Below are positions 28,873 through 38,286 of a stretch of DNA of 64,000 bases, one piece after another; position 1 is the first letter of the stretch, and each line of letters opens with the position of its first letter. The position numbers were made by a program, and so were the translations under genes. The DNA comes from Tsukamurella asaccharolytica (GTDB taxonomy: Bacteria; Actinomycetota; Actinomycetes; Mycobacteriales; Mycobacteriaceae): the NCBI RefSeq assembly GCF_007858435.1, contig NZ_VIGW01000002.1, positions 248,001-312,000 on the forward strand. The letters run 5' to 3'. The notes beneath the pieces are model-generated. The model had not been told where the DNA came from. It worked only from the letters and a program-made list of their open reading frames with translations, and did no database searches.

Positions 28873-31800
28873 GTGCACGACGTGGACCAGACGTATTTGG
28901 CCGCCGCCGAGTCCGACATCACCCCGCTGAACATCGCCCTCGGCACGATCGGCGCAGTCGCCTTTGCCGTCGCCTGGGCAATCTTCTTCCGCGGGGCATT
29001 CCGCATGGTGCGGATCATCGCCCAGGGCCAGTCCGCGAAGGACCGCTGGCTCCCCTTCATCCCCCGCGCCGCGGAGGTCGTGGTCGAGTTCCTCGCCCAC
29101 ACCAAGATGATCAAGAACCGGACCGTGGGCATCGCCCACTGGTTCGTCATGGTCGGCTTCCTCGCCGGCATGGTCTTCTGGTTCGAGGCGCTCCCGCAGA
29201 CCTTCGACCCGACGTTCCACTGGCCGGTCGTCGGCTCGTGGCCGGTGTACCGCCTGATGGACGAGGTCCTCGGCATCGCGACGTTCCTCGGCATCCTCGT
29301 GCTCATCGTGGTGCGCCAGGTCAAGCACCCGCGCAATCCCGCGCTGTTCTCGCGCTTCGCCGGCAGCAAGTTCCTGCCCGCGTACACGATCGAGGCCATC
29401 GTGCTGTCCGAGGGCGTCGGCATGATCCTGGTGAAGGCGAGCAAGATCGCCACCTACGGCGACGCGAATCCGGTCACCGACTTCTTCACCCGCCACGTCG
29501 CGACCCTGCTGCCCGCGAGCCCGACGCTGATCACCGTCTTCGCCTTCATCAAGCTAATCTCCGGCGTCCTGTTCCTCATCCTGGTGGGCAGCAACCTCAC
29601 CTGGGGCGTCGCGTGGCACCGCTTCTCGGCCTTCTTCAACATCTACTTCAAGCGCGACCTGGGCAGCCGGCGCGCACTGGGCGCCGCCAAGCCGATGATC
29701 TCCAACGGCAAGGTCCTGACCATGGAGAACACCGACCCGGATGTCGACAACCTCGGCGCCGGGAAGATCGAGGACTTCTCCTGGAAGGGCTGGCTGGACT
29801 TCACGACCTGCACCGAGTGCGGCCGCTGCCAGAGCCAGTGCCCCGCGTGGAACACCGGCAAGCCCCTGAGCCCGAAGCTGCTCATCATGGGCCTGCGCGA
29901 CCACGGCTACGCGAAGGCCCCGTACCTGCTGGCCGGCGGCCGCACGGACCCGTCGGGCGAGCAGATCGGCCTCGTCGACGCCGAGGGCAACCCGGACGAG
30001 GCGAAGCTCGACAAGATCCCCGCCGAGGCCCGCGCCGAGGCCGAGCGCGCCCTGGTCGGGCCCGCCGGCGAGGACGGCGCCCTGGGCGGCGTCATCGACC
30101 CCGAGGTCCTCTGGTCCTGCACCACCTGTGGCGCGTGCGTCGAGCAGTGCCCCGTCGACATCGAGCACGTCGACCACATCGTCGACATGCGCCGCTACCA
30201 GGTGCTCATCGAGTCGGAGTTCCCGCACGAGCTGGCCGGCCTGTTCAAGAACCTCGAGAACAAGGGCAACCCCTGGGGCCAGAACTCCAGCCAGCGCACC
30301 GCCTGGATCGACGAGATGGACATCGACATCCCGGTATACGGCCAGGACGTCGAGTCCTTCGACGGCTTCGAGTACCTCTTCTGGGTCGGCTGCGCCGGCG
30401 CCTTCGAGGATCGCGCCAAGAAGACCACCAAGGCCGTCGCCGAGCTCCTCGACGTCGCGGCCGTGAACTTCCTGGTGCTGGGCCAGGGCGAGACCTGCAC
30501 CGGCGACTCGGCCCGTCGCGCCGGCAACGAGTTCCTGTTCCAGATGCTGGCGCAGCAGAACATCGAGCAGCTCGACGAGGTCTTCGACGGCCTGCCCGCG
30601 AAGCAGCGCAAGATCGTCGTGACCTGCGCCCACTGCTTCAACGCTCTCGGCAACGAGTACCCGCAGGTGGGCGGCCAGTACGAGGTCGTGCACCACACGC
30701 AGCTGCTCAACAAGCTGGTCCGCGAGAAGCGCCTCGTGCCCGTCGCGCCCCCGTCGGAGGACGTGACCTACCACGACCCCTGCTACCTCGGCCGGCACAA
30801 CCAGGTCTACGAGGCCCCGCGTGAGCTGATCGGCGCCTCGGGCGCCACGCTCAAGGAGATGCCGCGGCACCTCGAGCGGTCCATGTGCTGTGGCGCCGGT
30901 GGCGCGCGCATGTGGATGGAGGAGCAGCTCGGCAAGCGGATCAACATCGACCGCGTCGACGAGGCCCTGAACACGCTCTCGAGCTCGCCGGAGGCCACCC
31001 CGAAGAAGATCGCGACCGGCTGCCCGTTCTGCCGCGTCATGCTCTCCGACGGAGTGACCGCCCAGACCGCAGACGACGAGGCCGCCGCGCCCGAGGTCGT
31101 CGACGTCGCGCAGATGCTCCTCGAGTCCGTCAAGCGCGGGCTCCCCGAGGGCATCGTCGTGGGCAACCCGAACCGCAAGGTCTCCGACGGTGCCTCCGCC
31201 CTCGCGGAGGCGCCCGCCGAGGCCCCCGCGTCGGCTCCGGCCGCCGCGCCCGCCGCGTCGGCGCCCGCGGAGCCGGCGGAGAAGAAGGAGGCGAAGCCCG
31301 CGGTCGGCCTCGGCCTGGCCGGGGGCGGCAAGCGCCCCGGCGGCCCGAAGAAGCCCGGCGGCGCCAAGCCCGCTGCCCCGGCTGCACCGGCAGCCGAGTC
31401 CGCACCGGCCGCCGAGTCCGCTCCGGCAGCGCCCGCGAAGCCCGCGGTCGGCCTCGGTCTCGCCGGGGGCGCGAAGCGTCCGGGCGCGAAGAAGCCCGGC
31501 TCCGCGCCCGCCGCAGCTCCGGCCGCCGAGTCCGCCCCCGCGGAGACCCCGGCCGCTCCGGCGGCGGAGGCGCCCGCCGCTCCGGCAGCGCCTGCGAAGC
31601 CCGCGGTCGGGCTGGGGATCGCCGGCGGCGCGAAGCGCCCGGGCGCGAAGAAGCCCGGCGGAACGAAGCCCGCAGCGGCCGCAGCTCCTGCCCCCGCAGC
31701 ACCCGCCGCCCCCGCTGCCGAGCCCCCCGCCACCCCGGCCGCTGAGGCCCCCGCAGCCGAAGCGCCCTCCGCCCCGGCGGAGGCACCGGCCGAGGACCGC

Positions 31801-32142
31801 ACGCTGACCACCGCGGGCGAGTCGAAGGCCAAGGGCTTCGGCATCGCCGCGGGCGCCAAGCGCCCCGGCGCCACGAAGCCGGGTGCTCCGAAGCCAGCGC
31901 CTGTGACGGATTCGGCACCCGCAGCGGCTGAGACGCCGGTCACACCCGAGCCGGCGGCCGAGGTCGCGGAGGAGGCCCCCGCGGCGGCACCGGAGGCGGC
32001 ACCGCCGGCCCCGGAAACCCCAGCTGACCAGCCGAAGGCACCGTCGGGCGGCAGCGACCGCACGGTGGCGACGGAGGGTGAATCGAAGGCCAAGGGCTTC
32101 GGGATCGCGGCGGGCGCGAAGCGTCCCGGCGGCCGGAAGTGA
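28873..32142 (+). CDS. membrane Fe-S heterodisulfide-reductase-like oxidoreductase with repeat tail
   Basis: A 1089-residue protein of the Rv0338c type. Several membrane helices occupy about residues 15-250 (for example IAHWFVMVGFLAGMVFWF and GIATFLGILVLIVV). Two 4Fe-4S ferredoxin motifs follow (CTECGRCQSQCP near 313, CTTCGACVEQCP near 416) and then two CCG-type domains (WVGCAGAFEDR, and CCGAGGARMW near 672). The last ~300 residues are Ala/Pro-rich and carry five copies of a ~20-residue unit (KPAVGLGLAGGAKRPGAKKP or SKAKGFGIAAGAKRPG) at about 808, 856, 909, 984 and 1071. The mycobacterial relative is an essential reductase of unknown partner; electrons presumably pass from the quinone side to a cytosolic acceptor or the reverse. 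The tail has no known function. Confidence 0.88.
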   Translation: MHDVDQTYLAAAESDITPLNIALGTIGAVAFAVAWAIFFRGAFRMVRIIAQGQSAKDRWLPFIPRAAEVVVEFLAHTKMIKNRTVGIAHWFVMVGFLAGMVFWFEALPQTFDPTFHWPVVGSWPVYRLMDEVLGIATFLGILVLIVVRQVKHPRNPALFSRFAGSKFLPAYTIEAIVLSEGVGMILVKASKIATYGDANPVTDFFTRHVATLLPASPTLITVFAFIKLISGVLFLILVGSNLTWGVAWHRFSAFFNIYFKRDLGSRRALGAAKPMISNGKVLTMENTDPDVDNLGAGKIEDFSWKGWLDFTTCTECGRCQSQCPAWNTGKPLSPKLLIMGLRDHGYAKAPYLLAGGRTDPSGEQIGLVDAEGNPDEAKLDKIPAEARAEAERALVGPAGEDGALGGVIDPEVLWSCTTCGACVEQCPVDIEHVDHIVDMRRYQVLIESEFPHELAGLFKNLENKGNPWGQNSSQRTAWIDEMDIDIPVYGQDVESFDGFEYLFWVGCAGAFEDRAKKTTKAVAELLDVAAVNFLVLGQGETCTGDSARRAGNEFLFQMLAQQNIEQLDEVFDGLPAKQRKIVVTCAHCFNALGNEYPQVGGQYEVVHHTQLLNKLVREKRLVPVAPPSEDVTYHDPCYLGRHNQVYEAPRELIGASGATLKEMPRHLERSMCCGAGGARMWMEEQLGKRINIDRVDEALNTLSSSPEATPKKIATGCPFCRVMLSDGVTAQTADDEAAAPEVVDVAQMLLESVKRGLPEGIVVGNPNRKVSDGASALAEAPAEAPASAPAAAPAASAPAEPAEKKEAKPAVGLGLAGGGKRPGGPKKPGGAKPAAPAAPAAESAPAAESAPAAPAKPAVGLGLAGGAKRPGAKKPGSAPAAAPAAESAPAETPAAPAAEAPAAPAAPAKPAVGLGIAGGAKRPGAKKPGGTKPAAAAAPAPAAPAAPAAEPPATPAAEAPAAEAPSAPAEAPAEDRTLTTAGESKAKGFGIAAGAKRPGATKPGAPKPAPVTDSAPAAAETPVTPEPAAEVAEEAPAAAPEAAPPAPETPADQPKAPSGGSDRTVATEGESKAKGFGIAAGAKRPGGRK

Positions 32143-32187
32143 TCGAAGCTCCCCGACGGACTTTCGCTTCTGCGGCAGGATGTACGC

Positions 32188-32811
32188 GTGCCTGAGTACG
32201 TGACTTACGAGGAGTTCGGCCGGCGGTTCTTCGAGATCGCCGTGAACGAGGAGCGTGTGGGCTCCGCGTTCGCCGATATCGCCGGTGGCGATTTCACCGT
32301 GGGCCCGATCCCGTCGGGCCCCGGTGGAATGGCCAAGGTGTGGGCGCAGGTCGAGATCGACGAGCCGCAGCTCACCCGCCAGGTCGGCGAGCTCATCACC
32401 TTCACGGTGAAGATCCCGCTGCGCATCGGACTGCTGATCGACCTCAAGGTCGACCGGATCCGCTACGACGTGGCCGGCCTCATCACGCTGCCGCTCACCG
32501 TGCGCGCCGCGGCGCCGCTGGAGCTGCGGATCGAGGTCGACCCGCCGAAGCCCAAGGACGTGTGGGTCGACGTGGAATCGCGCACCATCCGCGGCTCGAT
32601 CGTGCGCGTCGTGGCCAGCGTCGATTCGGAGATCCGTCGCTTCATCGCCCAGTACGTGGCGGAGGAGATCGACAAGCCCGAGGTCAAAAAGGCGCGGATC
32701 ATCGACGTCTCCGAGGAGCTCGGCCGCGCGTTCCACAACCTCGGCGACGGGGCTCCGGCCGCCTCCGAGGTGGTCGAGCCCACCGAGATCCTCCACGCCC
32801 CCAGCGACTGA
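32188..32811 (+). CDS. conserved hypothetical actinobacterial protein
   Basis: A 207-residue protein with a GTG start, 45 bp after the Fe-S reductase. I do not recognise a named family. It begins VTYEEFGRRFFEIAV, has several beta-strand-like stretches (DFTVGPIPSGPGG, ELITFTVKIPLRIGLLIDL) and a helical C-terminal part (RRFIAQYVAEEIDKPEV). There is no signal peptide. Its position suggests cotranscription with the reductase. Confidence 0.7.
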   Translation: MPEYVTYEEFGRRFFEIAVNEERVGSAFADIAGGDFTVGPIPSGPGGMAKVWAQVEIDEPQLTRQVGELITFTVKIPLRIGLLIDLKVDRIRYDVAGLITLPLTVRAAAPLELRIEVDPPKPKDVWVDVESRTIRGSIVRVVASVDSEIRRFIAQYVAEEIDKPEVKKARIIDVSEELGRAFHNLGDGAPAASEVVEPTEILHAPSD

Positions 32812-32813
32812 CT

Positions 32814-32843
32814 CGGGGAAGCGCGAGAAGGGCTGATTCCCCG
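32814..32843. terminator. terminator between convergent genes
   Basis: CGGGGAA, sixteen bases, TTCCCCG, between the stops of the hypothetical protein and the TetR gene. Confidence 0.6.
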
Positions 32844-32848
32844 GGGTC

Positions 32849-33430
32849 TCAGCCCGCGTCGGCGTCGACGACGCGTTGGATCGCGGCGCCGTAGGTCGCG
32901 ACCAGTTCCTCGGGTGTCGGCTCCAGGAACAGTGGCGCGCCGACCAGGTAGCGCATGAAGGACAGACCGAACATCGTGCTGGCGACCACCCGCGCCGTCT
33001 CCTTGGTGACACCGGCGTGCTTCGTCAGTGTCGGGATCATCGCCGAGGAGACGAACTCGCCGAAGGTCCTCGACGCCCCCTCGTCCGCGTCGACCGCGGC
33101 GCGGAGCAGTGCGCGGAACGCCTCGGAGGTCTCGGGCCCCTCCCAGACGGAGAGCGCGGCCCGGACCAACCGCTCCCCCACGCCCTCGCGCGGACCGTCG
33201 AGCGCGGCGATGATGATCTCCTCCGGGTCGACGGGCATGCTCATCACGCCTCGGAACAGGCCCTTCTTGTTGCCGTAGTAGTACGACACCAGCGCCACGT
33301 CGACGCCCGCACGGGCCGCGATGGCGCGGATCGTGGCGCGGTCGTAGCCCAGCTCGGCGAAGAGCTCGCGCGCCGCATCGAGGATGTCCGCCTTGGCGGT
33401 GCTGGTGCCCGCTCGTCTGCCTGTGGCCAT
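32849..33430 (-). CDS. TetR-family regulator
   Basis: A 193-residue TetR regulator. HTH: ILDAARELFAELGYDRATIR, then AIAARAGVDVALVSYYYGNK. The C-terminal domain (VVASTMFGLSFMRYLVGAPL) resembles the TetR_C group common in mycobacteria. It is divergent from a membrane transporter-like gene and probably represses it through TCAAC-N4-GTTGA sites in the intergenic region. Confidence 0.85.
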   Translation of the reverse strand: MATGRRAGTSTAKADILDAARELFAELGYDRATIRAIAARAGVDVALVSYYYGNKKGLFRGVMSMPVDPEEIIIAALDGPREGVGERLVRAALSVWEGPETSEAFRALLRAAVDADEGASRTFGEFVSSAMIPTLTKHAGVTKETARVVASTMFGLSFMRYLVGAPLFLEPTPEELVATYGAAIQRVVDADAG

Positions 33431-33450
33431 GCCCCGATCCTAACAGTATT

Positions 33451-33464
33451 TCAACGCCTGTTGA
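33451..33464. promoter_or_regulatory. candidate operator of the TetR/membrane-protein pair
   Basis: TCAAC, four bases, GTTGA, 20 bp upstream of the TetR start; a further GTTGAA half site lies at 33504. Confidence 0.45.
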
Positions 33465-33530
33465 CTTCTGTTCCCCGGCGGCCGTACTCTCGGGTTCATC
33501 ACACGTTGAATTACTTGGAGGTGCTCCACC

Positions 33531-34562
33531 ATGAGCAAGTCCCACGCCACGCTCGCGGCGGCCTTCGCCGGACTGGCGATCGTCATCCCGCTGATCGTCC
33601 TGCTGTTCACCGCACCGTCGTCGCACGGCAAACCGCGTGACCTGCCGATCGGGGTCGTCGGCCCGGCCGCCACCGCGGAGCAGGTCGGGCAGCGACTCGA
33701 TGCGCAGCAGCCCGGCGGCTTCGAAGTGCATTCCTACGACTCGGAGGCGGCGCTGGTCCAGGCCGCGCAAGACCGCGAGGTGTACGGCGGCATCGTGCCC
33801 GCCGTCCCCGGCGCCCAGGGGGCGCAACCGAAGGCCGTCGTAGCCAGCGGCGCCTCGCCCGCCGTCGCCCCGATGATCACCCAGATGGCCACCGCGATGG
33901 CGCAGGGCCAGGAGGTGCGAACCGTCGAGGTCGCGCCGCTCTCCGCCGACGACCCGCGCGGCGCCGGCTTCGGCTCGATCGTGATGCCCGTCTTCCTCTC
34001 CGGCATGGTGCTGGCGCTGTCGACCGTCCTGATCGGCGGCCACCCGAAGATCGTCGCCGCGGCCCTGCCCGTCGGCGCCGCGGTCGTGGGCGCGGCGGCC
34101 GTGGGCGCCGCGATGTGGATCGGCGTGCTGCCCGGGGGCTTCTGGGGCCAGTGGCTCGCGATGAGTGCGGGCATGCTCGCCATCGGGTCGACGGTCGCGG
34201 GCCTGGTCTCCCTGTTCGGCACCAAGGGCATCGCGCCCGCGGCGCTGCTGTTCATGCTGATCGGCATGCCGCTGGCGGGTATCGCCATGCCCCCGGAGTT
34301 CCTGCCGCACATCTGGGCGACGCTCGGCCAGAGCCTGCCGATCGGCGCCACGGGCACGGCCCTGCGCAGCGCGGCCTTCTTCGCCGACGGTGGACTCATC
34401 GGCGCCGGGGCCGGCGCCGCGTTCGCGGTGCTCGGCGCCTGGGTCGCGGTGGGCTACGCACTGCTCGTGATCGGCGCGGCCAAGCACCGGGCGCAGCGGG
34501 GCGCACCGTCGGACAACACCGAGGTGAGCGAAAAGGATTTGCCGCAGCCTGCGACGATATAG
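33531..34562 (+). CDS. ABC-2/YhgE-type membrane protein
   Basis: A 343-residue membrane protein. An N-terminal helix (AAAFAGLAIVIPLIVLLFT) is followed by an external domain of about 130 residues and five to six membrane helices (IVMPVFLSGMVLALSTVLIG, ALLFMLIGMPLAGIAM, AAFAVLGAWVAVGYALLVIG). This layout is that of YhgE/Pip-like ABC-2 permease homologues without an ATPase gene beside them. Substrate unknown. A TTGGAGG site lies just before ATG 33531. It is controlled, presumably, by the divergent TetR. Confidence 0.7.
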   Translation: MSKSHATLAAAFAGLAIVIPLIVLLFTAPSSHGKPRDLPIGVVGPAATAEQVGQRLDAQQPGGFEVHSYDSEAALVQAAQDREVYGGIVPAVPGAQGAQPKAVVASGASPAVAPMITQMATAMAQGQEVRTVEVAPLSADDPRGAGFGSIVMPVFLSGMVLALSTVLIGGHPKIVAAALPVGAAVVGAAAVGAAMWIGVLPGGFWGQWLAMSAGMLAIGSTVAGLVSLFGTKGIAPAALLFMLIGMPLAGIAMPPEFLPHIWATLGQSLPIGATGTALRSAAFFADGGLIGAGAGAAFAVLGAWVAVGYALLVIGAAKHRAQRGAPSDNTEVSEKDLPQPATI

Positions 34563-34565
34563 CCC

Positions 34566-35822
34566 ATGAGCCGACCGCATGTGCCCCACATCCGCACCGA
34601 ACTCAAGCCGCTCGAGCAGTCCGCCAAGCTGCAGAACGTGCTGTACGAGATCCGTGGACCCGTGGTGGCACAGGCGGCTCGGCTCGAGGCGCAGGGGCAC
34701 CGCATCCTCAAGCTGAACATCGGTAACCCGGCGACCTTCGGTTTCGAGGCGCCGGACTCCATCGTCCGCGACATGATCCACGCGCTGCCCACCTCGCAGG
34801 GCTACAGCGAGTCGCAGGGCATCGCCTCCGCGCGACGGGCCGTGGTGACGCGGTACGAGGAGGTCCAGGACTTCCCGTACTTCGACATCGGCGACGTGTA
34901 CCTCGGCAACGGGGTCTCGGAGCTGATCACGATGACGCTGCAGGCGCTGCTGAACAACGGCGACGAGGTGCTGATCCCCGCGCCCGACTACCCGCTCTGG
35001 ACGGCCATGACGTCGCTCTCCGGGGGCACGCCCGTGCACTACATGTGCGACGAGGACAACGACTGGAACCCGTCCGTCGAGGACATCGAGGCGAAGATCA
35101 CACCCCGCACCAAGGCGATCGTCGTGATCAACCCGAACAACCCCACGGGCGCGGTCTACTCGCGGGAGACGCTGCAGCAGATCGTCGAGGTGGCGCGCAA
35201 GCACTCGCTCCTGGTCCTGGCCGACGAGATCTACGATCGCATCCTCTACGACGGTGCCAAGCACATCTCCATCGCCGAGCTCGCCCCGGACCTGTTGGTG
35301 TGTACCTTCAACGGGCTGTCGAAGGCGTACCGGGTGTGCGGCTACCGCGCCGGCTGGATGGTGCTCACCGGGCCCAAGGACCACGCCTCCGGCTTCATCG
35401 AGGGCCTGACCCTGCTCGCCTCGACCCGCCTGTGCCCCAACGTTCCCGCGCAGCACGCGATCCAGGTGGCGCTCGGCGGCTACCAGTCGATCAACGATCT
35501 GATCCTGCCGGGCGGGCGGCTGCTGGAGCAGCGCGACGTCGCCTTCGACAAGCTCAACGCCATCGACGGGGTGAGCTGCGTCAAGCCGAAGGGCGCGCTG
35601 TACGCCTTCCCGAAGCTGGACAGGGAGGTGCACGAGATCCGCGACGACGAGCAGATGGTCCTCGACCTGCTCAACCAGGAGAAGATCCTCCTCGTCCAGG
35701 GCACGGGCTTCAACTGGCCCACGCCCGACCACCTCCGCGTGGTGACTCTCCCCTGGGCTCGTGACCTCGCGGAGGCCCTCGATCGTTTCGGCAACTTCCT
35801 GAGTTCGTACAAGCAGAAGTAG
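34566..35822 (+). CDS. alaA: alanine aminotransferase (AlaA type)
   Basis: A 418-residue class I PLP aminotransferase, near-colinear with E. coli AlaA as I remember it (LKLNIGNPATFGFEAPD, DEVLIPAPDYPLWT, INPNNPTGAVYS, NGLSKAYRVCGYRAGWM, LVQGTGFNWPTPDHLRVVTL). The PLP Lys is in the GLSKAYR motif. It interconverts alanine and 2-oxoglutarate with pyruvate and glutamate. In M. tuberculosis the equivalent gene, there named aspC, lies next to the Fe-S reductase gene; here a TetR/membrane-protein pair and a hypothetical gene are inserted between them. Confidence 0.88.
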   Translation: MSRPHVPHIRTELKPLEQSAKLQNVLYEIRGPVVAQAARLEAQGHRILKLNIGNPATFGFEAPDSIVRDMIHALPTSQGYSESQGIASARRAVVTRYEEVQDFPYFDIGDVYLGNGVSELITMTLQALLNNGDEVLIPAPDYPLWTAMTSLSGGTPVHYMCDEDNDWNPSVEDIEAKITPRTKAIVVINPNNPTGAVYSRETLQQIVEVARKHSLLVLADEIYDRILYDGAKHISIAELAPDLLVCTFNGLSKAYRVCGYRAGWMVLTGPKDHASGFIEGLTLLASTRLCPNVPAQHAIQVALGGYQSINDLILPGGRLLEQRDVAFDKLNAIDGVSCVKPKGALYAFPKLDREVHEIRDDEQMVLDLLNQEKILLVQGTGFNWPTPDHLRVVTLPWARDLAEALDRFGNFLSSYKQK

Positions 35823-35831
35823 GGTATCGGC

Positions 35832-37631
35832 GTGACAGCCGACCACGACCACGACGAGCACGACGACGCCGCAGCGCACGTGCACAGCCATTCGCTGACC
35901 AACATCTCCCTCGGGAGATGGGCGTCGCGCGTGGTGGTCGGCCTGCTCGCCGTGATCGGCGTCCTCGTCGTCGCGGGCGTGATCCTCCTCTGGCCGTCGC
36001 AGATCCGGGTCGACGTACCCTCGGGGCCGCAGACGCCCACGCTGGCCAACGGCGAGGTCGCCGAGCAGCTGGTCGGCGACTGCGACTTCTCGCCGACGGG
36101 CAACGGCCAACTCAGCGAGACCGAGCCGCACCCGGTGCTCAACGCCGACGGCGGCTGCCTCAACAGCTCCGTCAGGATCACCAGCGGCCCGGACGCCGGA
36201 AAGTGGACGATGTTCTCCATCGGCACGCAGCGGATGAACATCTCCGCCGTGCCCGGCAGGACCGCGCCGGACGCGCCACCGTCGGGCATCGACCGGTCGC
36301 GTCCGGCCACCCCTGGGACGGGACAACCCGACCTTTCGCCCGGCACGAAGATCGTGATGAGCTGGAACGGGGGCGGCGTGGCCGGCTCCCCGACGAACTA
36401 CGCCTTCTACGACTACGCGCGCGGCATCTCGCTATGGGTGTGGGGCCTGGTGTTCGCGGCCGTCGTGATCGCGGTGGCACAGTGGCGCGGCCTCCGGGCG
36501 CTGCTGGGGCTCGCGCTCTCGGGCGTGGTGATCGTCTTCTTCGCGCTGCCGTCGATCCTCGACGGGCACTCGGCCGTCTGGGTGGCGCTGGTCGCGTCGG
36601 CGGTGATCCTCTACCTGGTGCTGTACCTGGCCCACGGCGTCTCGCTGCGGACGTCGGCAGCCCTGTTGGGCACGCTCTGTTCGCTCGCGGTCTGCGGCGT
36701 GCTGGCCTGGCTCGCCACGGCCACCACTCAGGTCACCGGGCTGAGCAGCGAGGACACCACCAATCTGCAGGCCTACGCCGTGACGGTCTCGACCTCCGGG
36801 GTGCTGCTCGCGGGATTCATCATCGGAGCGCTCGGCGTGCTCAACGACGTGACGATCACCCAGTCGTCGGCGACGTTCGAGCTCGCGAAACTGTCCCCGA
36901 AGTCCTCGCGGCGCCGCACCTTCCTCTCCGCCATGCGCGTGGGCCGCGACCACATCGCGTCGACGGTCTACACCCTGGTCTTCGCCTACGTCGGCACGGC
37001 ACTGCCGCTGCTGCTGCTCTTCTCCATCGCGGGCCGCCCGCTGGGGCAGGTGCTCACGTCGGACTCGGTGGCGATCGAGCTGGTCCGCGCCTTCGTCGGC
37101 GGCATCGGCCTCGCCCTGTCCGTGCCGCTGACCACCGCCATCGCGACGCTGCTCGCGAAGCCGAAGCGCGTCGCCGTGAGCGCCGAGGCCGCCGAGCGCT
37201 ACACGCGGGCCCACCCCGACGCCGACCCGTCGGAGATCCGGGTGCGCGAGCGCCGCGCCGCCGCGCGGTCGGCGGCGGCACCCGCCGGGGCGCCCGACGG
37301 TGCCGACGCGCCCTCGGAGCAGTCCCCGGTCGAGCCTGCGGAGCCGGTGGGCCCCCCGCCGGCCGCGAGCGCCCCGCCGGCCGCGAGCGCCGCGGATCCG
37401 CAGCCCGCCACGGGAGCGTTCCCCGTCGCCCCGCGCCCCACGCCACCCTCCGCGCGTCGCGCCGAGCGGCCGGTCGCGCCGCCCGCCTCCCCGGCTCCCC
37501 GGCCGGGCCGCCGACGTCTACCGTCGGGACCGATCCCCGCGCCCCCGCGGCCCCAGCCGCGCCCGCCGGTGCTGCCGGATCCTCCGGCGCAGGACCCGCC
37601 GCCGCGCCGCGGTCGGCACTCCGCCGACTGA
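35832..37631 (+). CDS. YibE/F-family membrane protein
   Basis: A 599-residue protein with a GTG start. A His/Asp-rich N-terminus (HDHDEHDDAAAHVHSH) precedes a first helix, a ~120-residue external domain, then a YibE/F-like bundle of about seven helices with LGVLNDVTITQSSATFELA, the family's most conserved stretch. The last ~150 residues are Pro/Ala/Arg-rich and disordered. Function unknown; family members are predicted membrane permeases. It is 10 bp after alaA. Confidence 0.78.
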   Translation: MTADHDHDEHDDAAAHVHSHSLTNISLGRWASRVVVGLLAVIGVLVVAGVILLWPSQIRVDVPSGPQTPTLANGEVAEQLVGDCDFSPTGNGQLSETEPHPVLNADGGCLNSSVRITSGPDAGKWTMFSIGTQRMNISAVPGRTAPDAPPSGIDRSRPATPGTGQPDLSPGTKIVMSWNGGGVAGSPTNYAFYDYARGISLWVWGLVFAAVVIAVAQWRGLRALLGLALSGVVIVFFALPSILDGHSAVWVALVASAVILYLVLYLAHGVSLRTSAALLGTLCSLAVCGVLAWLATATTQVTGLSSEDTTNLQAYAVTVSTSGVLLAGFIIGALGVLNDVTITQSSATFELAKLSPKSSRRRTFLSAMRVGRDHIASTVYTLVFAYVGTALPLLLLFSIAGRPLGQVLTSDSVAIELVRAFVGGIGLALSVPLTTAIATLLAKPKRVAVSAEAAERYTRAHPDADPSEIRVRERRAAARSAAAPAGAPDGADAPSEQSPVEPAEPVGPPPAASAPPAASAADPQPATGAFPVAPRPTPPSARRAERPVAPPASPAPRPGRRRLPSGPIPAPPRPQPRPPVLPDPPAQDPPPRRGRHSAD

Positions 37632-37639
37632 CCCGAGGA

Positions 37640-38206
37640 TCAGTGCTGGAAGTTCAGGTACGCCTTCGACGGTGTCGGTCCACGCTGGCCCTGGTACTTC
37701 GACCCCACTGTTGAGCTGCCGTAGGGGTTCTCGGCCGGGCTGGTCAGCCGGAACAGGCACAGCTGGCCGATCTTCATGCCCGGCCACAGCGTGATCGGCA
37801 GGTTCGCGACGTTCGACAGCTCCAGCGTGATGTGCCCCGAGAAGCCGGGGTCGATGAAGCCGGCGGTCGAGTGCGTGAGCAGGCCGAGGCGGCCCAGCGA
37901 GGACTTGCCCTCGAGGCGTCCGGCCAGGTCGTCGGGCAGGGTGCACACCTCGAGCGTGGAGCCGAGCACGAACTCGCCCGGGTGCAGCACGAAGGGCTCC
38001 CCCTCCGCGGGCTCGACCAGCGAGGTCAGCTCGTCCTGCCGTTGCTTCGGGTCGATGTGGGTGTACCGGGTGTTGTTGAACACCCGGAACAGGCCGTCGA
38101 GCCGCACGTCCACGCTCGACGGCTGCACCATCTGCGGGTCGAAGGGGTCGATCCCCAGGTGGCCGGATTCCACGTTGGCGTGGATGTCGCGATCGGAGAG
38201 CAGCAC
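37640..38206 (-). CDS. dcd: dCTP deaminase (bifunctional type)
   Basis: A 188-residue nucleotide-pool enzyme almost identical in pattern to mycobacterial Dcd: [50 protein letters not shown] and [14 protein letters not shown]. The mycobacterial type makes dUMP directly from dCTP. The GTG at 38206 is chosen since it aligns with the known N-terminus; the frame is open to 38299 without conservation. Confidence 0.93.
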   Translation of the reverse strand: MLLSDRDIHANVESGHLGIDPFDPQMVQPSSVDVRLDGLFRVFNNTRYTHIDPKQRQDELTSLVEPAEGEPFVLHPGEFVLGSTLEVCTLPDDLAGRLEGKSSLGRLGLLTHSTAGFIDPGFSGHITLELSNVANLPITLWPGMKIGQLCLFRLTSPAENPYGSSTVGSKYQGQRGPTPSKAYLNFQH

Positions 38207-38286
38207 GACTTCAGCGTAGGGCAGGCCTTCCGCGGCGCGAGAATTGCCACGGGTAACGATCCCCGGCCGCGCGCCGACCATAAGGC

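Noticed and set aside
29554-36326. Two frames over 1100 codons on the minus strand opposite the Fe-S reductase, alaA and YibE/F genes
   Set aside because: They span several well-supported plus-strand genes and their intergenic gaps, and contain no recognisable domain outside short pieces that belong to the real TetR gene.
37217-37631. A separate Pro-rich gene after the YibE/F domain
   Set aside because: The frame is continuous with the membrane domain and has no start signal; it is the disordered C-terminal tail.
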